In this document: positions 26,393 through 34,992 of the stretch, piece by piece
How positions within the stretch are numbered: position 1 is the stretch's first letter
Layout: every line of letters starts with the position of its first letter
DNA from: an uncultured Oscillospiraceae bacterium
Lineage (GTDB): Bacteria > Bacillota > Clostridia > Oscillospirales > Oscillospiraceae
Direction of reading: 5' to 3'
Length of the DNA: 64,000 nucleotides
Assembly (NCBI GenBank): GCA_934589675.1
Contig: CAKTOF010000005.1
Location: 1-64,000 of the forward strand
The notes under the pieces: generated by a model
Seen by the model: the letters and a program-made list of their open reading frames with translations, nothing else
What the model was told of the DNA's origin: nothing
Databases searched by the model: none
Made by a program: the position numbers and the translations under genes

Positions 26393-27412
26393 ATGGAACT
26401 GCGTCATCGCGGAAAGAGCAGCATGGTCTTCCCTTCCGGCCCGGCCATTTTGTCGTATGCATCCGTCGTCGGCAAAAAAGAGGGCGAAGGGCCGCTGCGG
26501 GACTATTTTGACGAGATCCACGAAGACACAAAATTCGGTCAGGACTCCTGGGAGCAGGCTGAGAGCCGGATGCAGGCGCTTGCGCTCACACGGGCGCTGA
26601 CCAAATGCGGCGGAACGAATGCCGACCTCGACGTGATCTTCGCAGGAGACCTGCTCAATCAGTGCATCGGCTCCGGCTTTTCACTGCGGGGCACAGGCGT
26701 GCCGTTTTACGGGCTGTACGGAGCCTGCTCGACCATGGCGGAGAGCCTTGCGCTCGCAGCCATGGCCGTGGACGGCGGCTACGCCAGACGCGCGGCAGCG
26801 CTGACCTCATCGCACTACGCCTCGGCGGAGCGGCAGTACCGCCTCCCGCTCGTCTACGGCGGCCAGCGCACGCCGACGGCGCAGTGGACGGTCACCGGCT
26901 CCGGCTGCGTCATTCTCGGGCAGGACGGGCCGGGACCGATCATCACAGCGGCCACGACGGGTGCCATCGTCGACCGCGGCGTCACGGACGCGAACAACAT
27001 GGGCGCGGCCATGGCGCCCGCGGCGTTCGAGACGATCCGCGCGCACTTTGACGACCTTGCGCGCACGCCGGAGGACTATGATCTCATCGTCACGGGCGAC
27101 CTCGGCGCGGTCGGTGCAGCCATTGTGGACGACCTGATGAAAAAAGACGGCGTGAGCCTTGGCAGCCGCTATGCAGACTGCGGCGTGCTTATGTTTGACG
27201 CGGAGCGTCAGGACGTCCACGCCGGCGGCTCCGGCTGCGGATGCAGCGCGGCGGCGCTTTGCAGTTATCTCCTTTCGCGTCTTGCATCGGGAGAGATCCG
27301 GCAGATTCTCTTTTGCGGCACGGGCGCGCTGCTGTCCACAACGAGCACGCAGCAGGGGCAGTCGATCCCCTGCATCTGCCACGCCGTGTCGATCTGCCGG
27401 GAGCGGAGGTGA
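26393..27412 (+). CDS. spoVAD: Stage V sporulation protein AD
   Basis: SpoVAD is part of the SpoVA channel in the spore inner membrane. It binds dipicolinic acid and is needed for its uptake in sporulation and release in germination. The 339-residue product has the thiolase-like fold of the family: VIFAGDLLNQCIGSGFSL, the YGACSTMAESLALAAM segment where a ketosynthase nucleophile would lie, TSSHYASAERQYRLPL, and the C-terminal FCGTGALLSTTSTQQGQSIPCI in shorter pieces. The start at 26393 has AAAGGTGGGA upstream. A sigma-G promoter precedes it and spoVAE follows 4 bases after its stop. spoVAC, normally directly upstream, is absent here; oleate hydratase occupies that place. Confidence 0.94.
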   Translation: MELRHRGKSSMVFPSGPAILSYASVVGKKEGEGPLRDYFDEIHEDTKFGQDSWEQAESRMQALALTRALTKCGGTNADLDVIFAGDLLNQCIGSGFSLRGTGVPFYGLYGACSTMAESLALAAMAVDGGYARRAAALTSSHYASAERQYRLPLVYGGQRTPTAQWTVTGSGCVILGQDGPGPIITAATTGAIVDRGVTDANNMGAAMAPAAFETIRAHFDDLARTPEDYDLIVTGDLGAVGAAIVDDLMKKDGVSLGSRYADCGVLMFDAERQDVHAGGSGCGCSAAALCSYLLSRLASGEIRQILFCGTGALLSTTSTQQGQSIPCICHAVSICRERR

Positions 27413-27416
27413 AACT

Positions 27417-27779
27417 GTGCTGCTTGATGTTGTAAAAGCATTTTTCGCCGGCGGGCTGCTCTGCCTCATCGGTCAGGTGCTCATTGACAAAACAAAGCTC
27501 ACGCCGGCGCGCATCCTGACGAGCTTTGTCTGCGCGGGCGTCGTGCTCGGCGCGGCCGGGCTGTACGAGCCGTTTGCGAAATGGGCCGGCGCAGGCGCGA
27601 GCGTGCCGCTGACCGGCTTTGGGAACCTCCTTGCAAGGGGCGCGCGTGAGGGCGTGCAGGAGTCCGGCCTCATCGGCGCGCTGACGGGCGGCGTGAAAAG
27701 CGCAGCCGGCGGCATCGCCTCGGCCGTCGTATTCGGCCTGCTTGCGGCCGTCTGCTTTCGCTCGCGCGACAAGTCCTGA
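27417..27779 (+). CDS. spoVAE: Stage V sporulation protein AE (SpoVAEb-type)
   Basis: Small membrane subunit of the SpoVA dipicolinate channel. It has 120 residues and several hydrophobic segments; LLCLIGQVLIDKTKLTPARILTSFV, in pieces, and GAGASVPLTGFGNLLARGA match SpoVAEb of Bacillus. The GTG at 27417 is chosen because GGAGGTG, which includes the spoVAD stop codon, lies 6 bases upstream and no in-frame ATG fits; the frame itself is open further upstream only inside spoVAD. It is tightly coupled to spoVAD and so should share its sigma-G control. No spoVAC or spoVAF is adjacent. Confidence 0.92.
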   Translation: MLLDVVKAFFAGGLLCLIGQVLIDKTKLTPARILTSFVCAGVVLGAAGLYEPFAKWAGAGASVPLTGFGNLLARGAREGVQESGLIGALTGGVKSAAGGIASAVVFGLLAAVCFRSRDKS

Positions 27780-27810
27780 CGCATAAGCACGCGGACAGCC
27801 GGGCAAGCTA
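27780..27810 (+). promoter_or_regulatory. Candidate forespore promoter of the Gln/Asn-rich peptide gene
   Basis: CGCATA (27780-27785), 18 bp, CAAGCTA (27804-27810). GCATA is a full match to the GHATA -35 and the -10 matches CATACTA at five of seven positions, with the same spacer as the spoVAD promoter 1.4 kb upstream. Confidence 0.5.
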
Positions 27811-27853
27811 TCCCCGCGGGCAAACCGCAAGCCTTTTGCTAGGAGGAAGAATC

Positions 27854-27958
27854 ATGGAAGACCGCAGCCGGAAACAGAATCAGAAGCAGAACCAGCAGCA
27901 GGAGCAAAGCAATCAGAATCAGAAGCAGAATCAGTCCAACCAGAACCAGCAGCGCTGA
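27854..27958 (+). CDS. 34-residue Gln/Asn-rich small protein, possible spore peptide
   Basis: A very short gene that size filters would miss. The product is 34 residues with 14 Gln and 7 Asn (62 percent), plus Lys, Arg and Ser, in QNQK-type repeats and with no hydrophobic residue apart from the initiator Met. AGGAGGAAG is placed 7-8 bases before the ATG. A perfect 16-bp terminator stem follows two bases after the stop, and a sigma-F/G-like promoter precedes it. It directly follows spoVAE. Gamma-type small acid-soluble spore proteins are also Gln/Asn-rich amino acid stores, so a spore-storage role is a reasonable guess; no homology is claimed. A role as a disordered RNA- or coat-binding peptide is equally open. 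Confidence 0.7.
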   Translation: MEDRSRKQNQKQNQQQEQSNQNQKQNQSNQNQQR

Positions 27959-27960
27959 AA

Positions 27961-27998
27961 AAATAAGGCTCCGGCCTGTTGGCCGGAGCCTTATTTTT
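27961..27998 (+). terminator. Terminator of the Gln/Asn-rich peptide gene
   Basis: A perfect 16-bp stem (27961-27976 with 27981-27996), TGTT loop, ending in TTATTTTT. It may also terminate addA from the other side, as A-rich sequence flanks the left arm. Confidence 0.92.
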
Positions 27999-28031
27999 GG
28001 GATAAAGCGCATCTGTCCGCAGGCGCGGCGC

Positions 28032-31000
28032 TCACGCGAGCCGGTCGATCATCTCCACGGCCTTCCCCGTGGCGAAGAAGTACAGCAGGCACGAGCGCGG
28101 CGCGGCGCCGTACAGCTCGCGCACAGCCTGAACATAAGTGCGCATTTGCTGCACATAGCGCTCGGCATGGAGCTCCTCCTGCCCTGGGCGGACGCGGTCG
28201 GTCTTGTAGTCGACGACCGTCAGGCCATCCTCCTCACGCAAAATGCAGTCCGCGACGCCCTGCACGAGGATCTGCTCGCCCTCCGGCGCACCGTCGATGC
28301 ACGCGCGGGCGTCCATCAGAATTGAGAATTTCATCTCACGCGCCATCGTCGCCGCGCGAAGGCGCGCGCCGAGGTCGCTTCGGACTAGGTGCTCAAGCTC
28401 GTCAGTCCGCACCATGGCCGCCTGCTCGGGCGTCAAAAAGCCCTGCTCGCACTCGCGCGCGATCTCGGCTTCGACGCCGAGCGCGAACGCGTGCTGATCG
28501 TCGAGATACTGCATGGCAAGGTGCGTCGCGCTGCCGCGCGCTGCCGCTTCGCGGCGCTTTAGCGGTGGCAGGAATTCCGGCGCGCCGGACTGCGGCGCCT
28601 GCTCGGCCGCCTCCGCGTCGATCGTGCGGCCCTTCATCTGCGTCGCCGTCAGCTTGGCCGGAAGCGCAGAGGCGGCAAGGTGCGCATAGCGATAGCCGTA
28701 CACGCCCTCGTCCCACACGACTTTCTGCCGCGCTGCAGCCGCGTCGCGCGGCGCTGCGGTGGAAAAGGCCGCCGCCTGCGCATCGCCCTGCACATAGCGG
28801 ATGCGCCACGGATGCCCGTCCCGCGCGCCGACGCAGTCCGGGCGGCCGGCCTCGGCGAACAGCTCCCCTGCCTCCGCGCGGCACAGCGCAGCCATCAGCA
28901 CCCATGTGCCCATGCTCCGCGCCTCCGCCGCCTGCGCCGGGTCGGCCGGATACTGCGCCGCCGCGGCGAGCTTATTCAGCTCACTTCTGAGGTTTTTCGC
29001 GCAGTACGTCATGATAAGCCGATCCTTCGGCCGCGTCATGGCGACGTAGAGCACGCGCAGCTCCTCCGAGATCGTCTCCGCGCGCTTTTTGGCCGCAATG
29101 GCCTGCTTGGCGGCCGTCGGGTAGCGCACGAGCAACTCGGCGTCGACCGCGTCCGCGCCCGCGCCGAGCTCCGGATCGAGCAGGACGGGGCGCGTCAGAT
29201 CCGTGAGGTTGAACTTGTGCGACAGGTCGCTTAAAAATACGATCGGATACTCAAGGCCTTTGGATTTGTGGATGCTCATGATCTTCACCGCGCCGCCCGC
29301 GCCGGAGCCGCTCGGCGTTATGGCGCGTTCCTGCGCCTTCATGTGCGCGATGTGCTGCAGAAAATCCATGAGCAGCCGGTAGCTTCCGGCGCTATATGAG
29401 GCGCAGTACTCCACAAACGTCTGCAAATTGGCAAGGCGCGCCGCGCCGCCGTCCATGGCGCCGTACACCTCAAAAAATCCGAACGTGCGCAGCACCGCGT
29501 CCACAAGCGCGTCGAGCGGCAGGAAGTCCGCCTGCGCGCGAAGCGACGCAAGCTGCGCGCAAAAGCGCTGCGGCGCCGGATCCTCGCCCTCATACGCGCA
29601 AAGCGCCGAATACAGGTCGCCCTGCCGCGACGCGGCGCGGATGGCCGCAAGCAGATCGGTCGAAAATGCGAAAACGGGACTTCCAAGCGCCGCAAGCAGC
29701 GGCACGTCCTGATGCGGATTGTCAATGAGCTGCAGCACAGACAGCAGCGTCTGCACCTCGGCCGTCTCCAGAATGTCGCCGCCCTGATCGGTCTCGGCGC
29801 GGATGCCGCGGCGCGCGAGCGCGCGCTGGTAGGCATATCCGGCCGAGCGCGGGGAGCGCATCAGAATGACGATGTCCTCCGCCCGGCACGGCCGGAGGCC
29901 GTCCGCGCCGTCTGAGACCGGCGCGCCGAGGGCGAGAAGCTCCGCGATGCGCGAGGCGGCGTACTCTGCTTCCTGCTCAAGCTTTCCCGGGGAATCGTCG
30001 TCCCGGCCGGACTCGATGCAGTGCAGCTCCACAAGCGGCCCGTCCAAGGCTGCAAAGCGCGCGCCCGGCTCGAGTGCGGCCTCGTCCGTATAGTCGAGGT
30101 CGCCCACCTGCTCGCTCATGACCGTGCGGAACACATGGTTGGCCGCAGAGAGGATCTCCGGCCGCGAGCGGAAGTTCTGACGCAGCAGAATGCGCCGTGG
30201 CTGGCCGTCCGACGCCTCGTCGCGGTTCGGAAACGAGCGGTATTTGCCAAGGAAGATCGTCGGGTCGGCCAGACGGAAGCGGTAGATGGACTGCTTGACG
30301 TCGCCCACCATAAAAAGCCGCGTTCCGCCGCCGGAGACGGCCGTAAAAATAGCGTCCTGCACGGCGTTCGTGTCCTGATACTCGTCGACCATGACCTCGC
30401 GGAACTGCGCAGCGACCTCCGCGGCAATGTCGCTGCTGCGCAGCAGGCGGATCGTCTCGTGCTCCAGATCGGAAAAGTCGACGACACGGCGGCTTTTTTT
30501 CTCGCGCGCGTAGCGCTCAGAGAAGTGTTCGGTGAGCGAAATGAGCGCGCGCAGCTGCGGCGCCGTGCGCGAAAGCGCGTCCGCCGACTCGGCCGGGCCG
30601 GCCGCAAACGGCGCGAGCACACGTGAAAACGGGCCTCGCACGCGGTCGCGCAGCGCCTTGAGCTGCTCTAAAAACGCCTTGTCATCGTAACCGCGCACGG
30701 CGCGGAGCGACGGCAGCTCCTCGGCCGCGATGGCCGAGAGCTCCTCCCACCGCTCTGCCTTCTTCGTGCGGGCAAGCTGATCGCGCAGCGCAAAAAACGT
30801 CGGGCCGTAGCCCTTTTCGAGCTTTTCCTCGCCTGTGATCTCGCGGCATGCGTCGTCCACGGCCGGCAGCGCCGCGCGCGCATAGCGCCGCGCCGCTTCC
30901 ATAAGCCATGCGCCCCAGACTGTCTGCCCCACGTCCTGCGTCGACCCGTTCGCCATCGCGCGGCAGCGCGCCAGCCACGCGGCCGGGTCGGCGTGACACT

Positions 31001-31556
31001 GCGCCTGATCGAACATCTCGCCGACGAGCTGTTCGAGCGCGCGATCGTTCCGACCGGCGCCGAGCGTGTCGGCAAGGCTGGCGAAGTCGCCGTCCGGCGT
31101 CATGGACGCGTAGGCCTCGCCGAGCGTCAGCTTTACGGCGCGCGCGCGAAGCAGCGCCGCCTCCGCCTCCTCAGCAACGCGAAATTCCGGGTCGAGCCCC
31201 GCCTCGGCCGCGCGCGTGCGCAGGAGGTCGGCGCAGAACGCATGGACCGTCGATATATGTGCGCAGGTGATCCGGTTCATCTGCCGCAGCAGGTGCGCGC
31301 TGCCCGGCCGTGCAGCGAGGCGCTGGCTGAGCGCGGCGGTGATCTTTGAGCGAAGCTCGGCCGCAGCGGCCTTGGTATATGTAATGATGAGAAATTCGTC
31401 GACATCGCACGGCCGCGCCGGATCGGTCACATAGGACAAAAGCCGGTCGACGAGCACCTTCGTCTTGCCGGATCCTGCGGCGGCGGAGACGAGCAGCTGC
31501 CCGCCGCGGTCGTCGACGACCGCCTGCTGGTCGCGCGTGAGCGTCACGTCAGCCAT
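28032..31556 (-). CDS. addA: Helicase-exonuclease AddAB, subunit AddA
   Basis: AddA is the 3'-5' helicase/nuclease motor of AddAB, which processes double-strand ends for RecA-mediated repair. The 1174-residue product has a UvrD-like N-terminus (TRDQQAVVDDRGGQLLVSAA, Walker A AAGSGKT with Lys31), DEYQDTN, motif IV-VI segments such as MVGDVKQSIYRFR and MSIHKSKGLEYPIVF, and a C-terminal RecB-type nuclease domain with VVDYKTDRV. An upstream-extended frame exists, but ATG 31556 with AAGGAGGTGG 8 bases upstream is clear. It overlaps the end of addB by 8 bases, the normal addBA order and coupling. Length fits the Firmicutes family. Confidence 0.96.
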   Translation of the reverse strand: MADVTLTRDQQAVVDDRGGQLLVSAAAGSGKTKVLVDRLLSYVTDPARPCDVDEFLIITYTKAAAAELRSKITAALSQRLAARPGSAHLLRQMNRITCAHISTVHAFCADLLRTRAAEAGLDPEFRVAEEAEAALLRARAVKLTLGEAYASMTPDGDFASLADTLGAGRNDRALEQLVGEMFDQAQCHADPAAWLARCRAMANGSTQDVGQTVWGAWLMEAARRYARAALPAVDDACREITGEEKLEKGYGPTFFALRDQLARTKKAERWEELSAIAAEELPSLRAVRGYDDKAFLEQLKALRDRVRGPFSRVLAPFAAGPAESADALSRTAPQLRALISLTEHFSERYAREKKSRRVVDFSDLEHETIRLLRSSDIAAEVAAQFREVMVDEYQDTNAVQDAIFTAVSGGGTRLFMVGDVKQSIYRFRLADPTIFLGKYRSFPNRDEASDGQPRRILLRQNFRSRPEILSAANHVFRTVMSEQVGDLDYTDEAALEPGARFAALDGPLVELHCIESGRDDDSPGKLEQEAEYAASRIAELLALGAPVSDGADGLRPCRAEDIVILMRSPRSAGYAYQRALARRGIRAETDQGGDILETAEVQTLLSVLQLIDNPHQDVPLLAALGSPVFAFSTDLLAAIRAASRQGDLYSALCAYEGEDPAPQRFCAQLASLRAQADFLPLDALVDAVLRTFGFFEVYGAMDGGAARLANLQTFVEYCASYSAGSYRLLMDFLQHIAHMKAQERAITPSGSGAGGAVKIMSIHKSKGLEYPIVFLSDLSHKFNLTDLTRPVLLDPELGAGADAVDAELLVRYPTAAKQAIAAKKRAETISEELRVLYVAMTRPKDRLIMTYCAKNLRSELNKLAAAAQYPADPAQAAEARSMGTWVLMAALCRAEAGELFAEAGRPDCVGARDGHPWRIRYVQGDAQAAAFSTAAPRDAAAARQKVVWDEGVYGYRYAHLAASALPAKLTATQMKGRTIDAEAAEQAPQSGAPEFLPPLKRREAAARGSATHLAMQYLDDQHAFALGVEAEIARECEQGFLTPEQAAMVRTDELEHLVRSDLGARLRAATMAREMKFSILMDARACIDGAPEGEQILVQGVADCILREEDGLTVVDYKTDRVRPGQEELHAERYVQQMRTYVQAVRELYGAAPRSCLLYFFATGKAVEMIDRLA

Positions 31557-34500
31557 CGTCTCCCACCTCCTTTTCGACCTTTTCCCAGAACAGCGCCCGA
31601 TCCGTCGACGCCAGCCGGCGCGTCGCATTGGGATATGTATCAAGATGGCACGCCTGCGCAAACTCGCAGTATGTGCACGCGCCCTGCGCGCTGCCGCGCG
31701 TGTACGGGTCGGGCGTGACGTCACCGGAGGCGATCTCGTCCACGCACGCGCGAAGGCGCGCCATCGTGAATTTCTTCAGAAGCTCGAACTGCTCGCGGCT
31801 TGCAAGGTCGCCGGTGAGCGAGCCGTCTTTTTTCCGCTTGAGCGGCAAAAATTCCGGCGTTCCATCCGTGCGCTCCATGGCGCAGACGACCGACTCGTCA
31901 TCGAGCACCAGACCTTTTCTCGTGCGCTCGGACGCGTGTGCGGCGTCGGCCTCCTCTGCGTCCGGGCGGCGGCCGACGGGCACAATGGCCTCGCGCGCCG
32001 GGACATACAGTACGCCGGCCGGCTCCGGCGCGCATCCGAACACCGCCTCGCCAAGGTCACAGAGCGTGAAGAGATAGATGAGCATCTGCAATCCGATGCC
32101 GGAGAGAATATCCGTGTAGTCAAAGCTCTTGCGCCCGGTCTTGTAGTCGATGACGCGGACATAGAGCGTGCCGTTGGACGAAAACAGGTCGACGCGGTCG
32201 ACAAAGCCGGAGATCTGTGCGTCGTCCCCAATGGGAACGGGCGGAAGCTCGCCGCCGTCTGCAAACGCCATCTCAAAGCGCACGGGCCGGAAATCCGACT
32301 TTGCCATCTCGCGGCCAAGCACATCCACGATGCGCCGCACCTCGCGGCGGTTGCGCTCGAAGAGATACCGGAACCGCTCGTCCGCACCGTCGAGCGAGCC
32401 GAGCTGGCGCGCCGTGGTCTCCGTCATCTCCTGCTCGGCGATCTGCCGCAGCCGCTCCGGACGCACGGCGGCAAAGCCGCCCTCGTCCATGGCGCGCGCG
32501 GCCGTATTCTCAAGGACCTCGTGGACAAGAGTCCCGAAGAGCGGCGCGTCGAAGCTCGCCTGCCGCCGCGGCTTGGCGCGGAGGCCGTAGCGCAGGAAAT
32601 ACGCGCAGCGGCACGAGGCGAGCTGATCGACGCGCGAGGCAGACAGATACAGCTTCTCGCCATACAGCCGCCGCACAGCCTCGCCGGACAGCGGCGGCAG
32701 GCGGTATGCCGCGCGCTTGTCCCAATCCTGCGCCGCGCGCTGCACCTCCGGCCGGGTAAAGAGCGAATGCTCCGCCACGGCGCAGGCAAGCGCCGCGTCG
32801 TCCTTCGCCCGCAGGCAAAGCGCCCCGGCGGACGCCGCGTCGGTCAGCAGGATGGACGGATAGGCCGGGAATTCTTCGATCCGCAGCGACGGAAACACTG
32901 CGCACAGCCGGCCGATCAGGAAGCTCGGCGCCGTCTCGCCCTGCGCGCACCAGCTCAGACAGAGTGAGTCCGACGGCGTCCCGAGCAAGTGCCAGACGGA
33001 TGCAAGCGAAAAGTCAAGATCGTGCTCCGTTCCGCTTAGGATCGGCACCCCGCGGCGGCGCAGCGCATCGCGGTCGCCGTCGCTGAGCGGCCCGCGGCGC
33101 GCGGGCGCTGCCGGGAGCATCCCTTCCTCTGCGCCGAGCACAAAAAGATGCCTGCACGGCGAGCGATAAAGGCTCTCGGCGCTGCCGGCCTGCACCGCGT
33201 CGAGCGACGGCGTGATGGTCGAAACCGCATACTGCGTGAGCAGCAGCCGCATCAGGCGCGCAAATTCCTCCGGCGAGCCGCTTTCCTCGCCCAGAATGTC
33301 GTCCATGGCGTCGAGCGCCGCGCATAGAATATCGTAAAGCTGCGAGAGCGTCATGGCCTCCTGCGTCCCGGCGCGCTCTGCGGCGCGCGCCTCAAGCCGG
33401 TCGCACAGGCGCACATCGTCAAAGTAGCGGCAGAGCGCCGCGATCTGGCCGCGGATGTTCTGCGCCTCGCGCAGACCCGATTGCAGCGCGCCGAGCGGCG
33501 CGAGCGCACGGGCGCGGATCTCATTGAGCGCTGCAAGCTCCTGCTCAGCGCGCGCGTCCACCTGCGCGCTGAAGCCGTCCGGATGCTTCGTCCACGTGCG
33601 CAGCCACGCCGCGCCGCGAATGTCCCATGTGTAGGCGTAGTTCTCCAGCCGGTCGCATTCGTCGCGCGTGATGGGCGAAAACCCGGTTTTCAGGTGGCGC
33701 AGCACATCCTCGTACTCCATGCCGCCGGACACGGAATCGAGCGCCGTCAGCACAAATGCGGCGACGGACTGGTTCTCGATCGGCTCGGAGCCTGCAAAGT
33801 AAGCAGGAACGCCATAGCGCGCGAGGACAGATTGAAGCGCCGGGCGGTAGCGCGCGGCGTCCGTATAGGTGATGTGGATGTCGCGCCAGCGCGCGCGGCC
33901 GCTCCGCACGAGCGCGAGCGCAGCGTCGGCGCACGCGAGGCACTCTCCCCGGACGCTGCCTGCGCGGGCGACGCGAAGCGCATCCTGCTCGCCGGCAAAA
34001 ACCTCCGTGCCGGCGGAGAAAAGCTGCTCCTGCGCATGGCGCAGCGCGGCTGAGCCGCGGCCTTCGGCCGGCTCGATGCGCCGCCACTCAGCGTCGATCG
34101 CGCGAAAATCCGTCGCAAACTCCCGCACGGCGCCAAAGACGCGGTCGCGCCCCGGCTCCGGCTCTCCTGTGAGGACGAGCGTAAAGTCCGCGCATGTGCG
34201 GGCCAGCGTGAGCGCAATGGCGCGCTCCTGCCGCGTCAAATATGTAAATCCGTCGATCCAGACGTTCTTTTCGGCCACGAGCTCCGGCTGCTCCTCCAGC
34301 AGGTCGCGCAGGCACGTGAGCGCGCTCTCGTGCCCGCGGCACAGGCCCGCATACACGTCAAAAATGTCCGCGATCTCCTCAATTTTCTGCGCGAGCGCGC
34401 CCGTCATCTCCCGCGCGGCCGCGCGCAGGTCATCCGGCGCGACGCAGGCGCTCTCAAGCTCGTCGCACAGATCGACGAGGCTGAGCAGGTGCTCCGCCCC

Positions 34501-34836
34501 CGCTGCGCGCGAGGCAAACACCTTGATCCGGCTGTGCAGCTGCCGGCATGCGCGCGACATGGCCAGGAGCTTGCCGCCGCGGTCGAATGCGGCCGCCGCG
34601 ACGCCGCCGGCCGCCGAAAAAAGCCGTCCGGCCAGCCGCGGCAGCGACAGGACCTCGGCATAGCGCGAGATGCGGTTGCCGCAGACCGTGCACAGCTGGC
34701 GCTCGGCCTCGTGGGACTGGTTCTCCGGCACGATGAGCAGCAGCCCGCCGCGCTCCTGCGCCGCCAAGTCGCGGATCTCGCGCAGCGCGCTCATCCGGTT
34801 TTCCACAAAATCCGTCCCGTACAGGATCCGCCGCAC
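31549..34836 (-). CDS. addB: Helicase-exonuclease AddAB, subunit AddB
   Basis: AddB is the second subunit of AddAB. It contributes the 5'-3' nuclease and Chi recognition. The 1095-residue protein shows a degenerate helicase N-terminal region, including ERGGLLLIVPENQS, where the P-loop is not canonical. The iron-sulphur cluster ligands are split as in the family: one Cys in ASCRCAYFLRYGL (about residue 745) and CTYCEFAQAC near the C-terminus. The nuclease motif RVIDYKTGRKSF lies between them. The start is GTG 34836 with GCGAGGA upstream. The loss of the Walker A motif would mean AddB does not hydrolyse ATP, unlike RecD-type partners; B. subtilis AddB has a P-loop remnant used in Chi recognition. 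Confidence 0.94.
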   Translation of the reverse strand: MRRILYGTDFVENRMSALREIRDLAAQERGGLLLIVPENQSHEAERQLCTVCGNRISRYAEVLSLPRLAGRLFSAAGGVAAAAFDRGGKLLAMSRACRQLHSRIKVFASRAAGAEHLLSLVDLCDELESACVAPDDLRAAAREMTGALAQKIEEIADIFDVYAGLCRGHESALTCLRDLLEEQPELVAEKNVWIDGFTYLTRQERAIALTLARTCADFTLVLTGEPEPGRDRVFGAVREFATDFRAIDAEWRRIEPAEGRGSAALRHAQEQLFSAGTEVFAGEQDALRVARAGSVRGECLACADAALALVRSGRARWRDIHITYTDAARYRPALQSVLARYGVPAYFAGSEPIENQSVAAFVLTALDSVSGGMEYEDVLRHLKTGFSPITRDECDRLENYAYTWDIRGAAWLRTWTKHPDGFSAQVDARAEQELAALNEIRARALAPLGALQSGLREAQNIRGQIAALCRYFDDVRLCDRLEARAAERAGTQEAMTLSQLYDILCAALDAMDDILGEESGSPEEFARLMRLLLTQYAVSTITPSLDAVQAGSAESLYRSPCRHLFVLGAEEGMLPAAPARRGPLSDGDRDALRRRGVPILSGTEHDLDFSLASVWHLLGTPSDSLCLSWCAQGETAPSFLIGRLCAVFPSLRIEEFPAYPSILLTDAASAGALCLRAKDDAALACAVAEHSLFTRPEVQRAAQDWDKRAAYRLPPLSGEAVRRLYGEKLYLSASRVDQLASCRCAYFLRYGLRAKPRRQASFDAPLFGTLVHEVLENTAARAMDEGGFAAVRPERLRQIAEQEMTETTARQLGSLDGADERFRYLFERNRREVRRIVDVLGREMAKSDFRPVRFEMAFADGGELPPVPIGDDAQISGFVDRVDLFSSNGTLYVRVIDYKTGRKSFDYTDILSGIGLQMLIYLFTLCDLGEAVFGCAPEPAGVLYVPAREAIVPVGRRPDAEEADAAHASERTRKGLVLDDESVVCAMERTDGTPEFLPLKRKKDGSLTGDLASREQFELLKKFTMARLRACVDEIASGDVTPDPYTRGSAQGACTYCEFAQACHLDTYPNATRRLASTDRALFWEKVEKEVGDDG

Positions 34837-34931
34837 GTCCTCGCCCCCTTTTTTTCTTCGTTTTTGCCATTATAGCATATGTGCTGTCCCATTTACAGTA
34901 CACACCCCAAAAACTGACCCGTTTGAGCGCC

Positions 34932-34960
34932 TTGACAAGACCGTTTTTTAGGTGATAGAG
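34932..34960 (+). promoter_or_regulatory. Candidate promoter for the phospholipase D-family gene
   Basis: A perfect -35 TTGACA (34932-34937) is followed after 17 bp by ATAGAG, a poor -10. The start codon at 34993 lies 32 bases beyond. Confidence 0.5.
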
Positions 34961-34992
34961 TGAGGATATCTCACATAAACGAGGCATGTTCC

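Noticed and set aside
31557..31724. N-terminal extension of AddA
   Set aside because: The extended frame is Arg-rich, lies inside addB and lacks an RBS; AAGGAGGTGG fits the ATG at 31556.
28243..34875. Numerous plus-strand frames across addAB
   Set aside because: Shadow frames of GC-rich genes with Arg/Ser/Ala-rich translations and no start signals.
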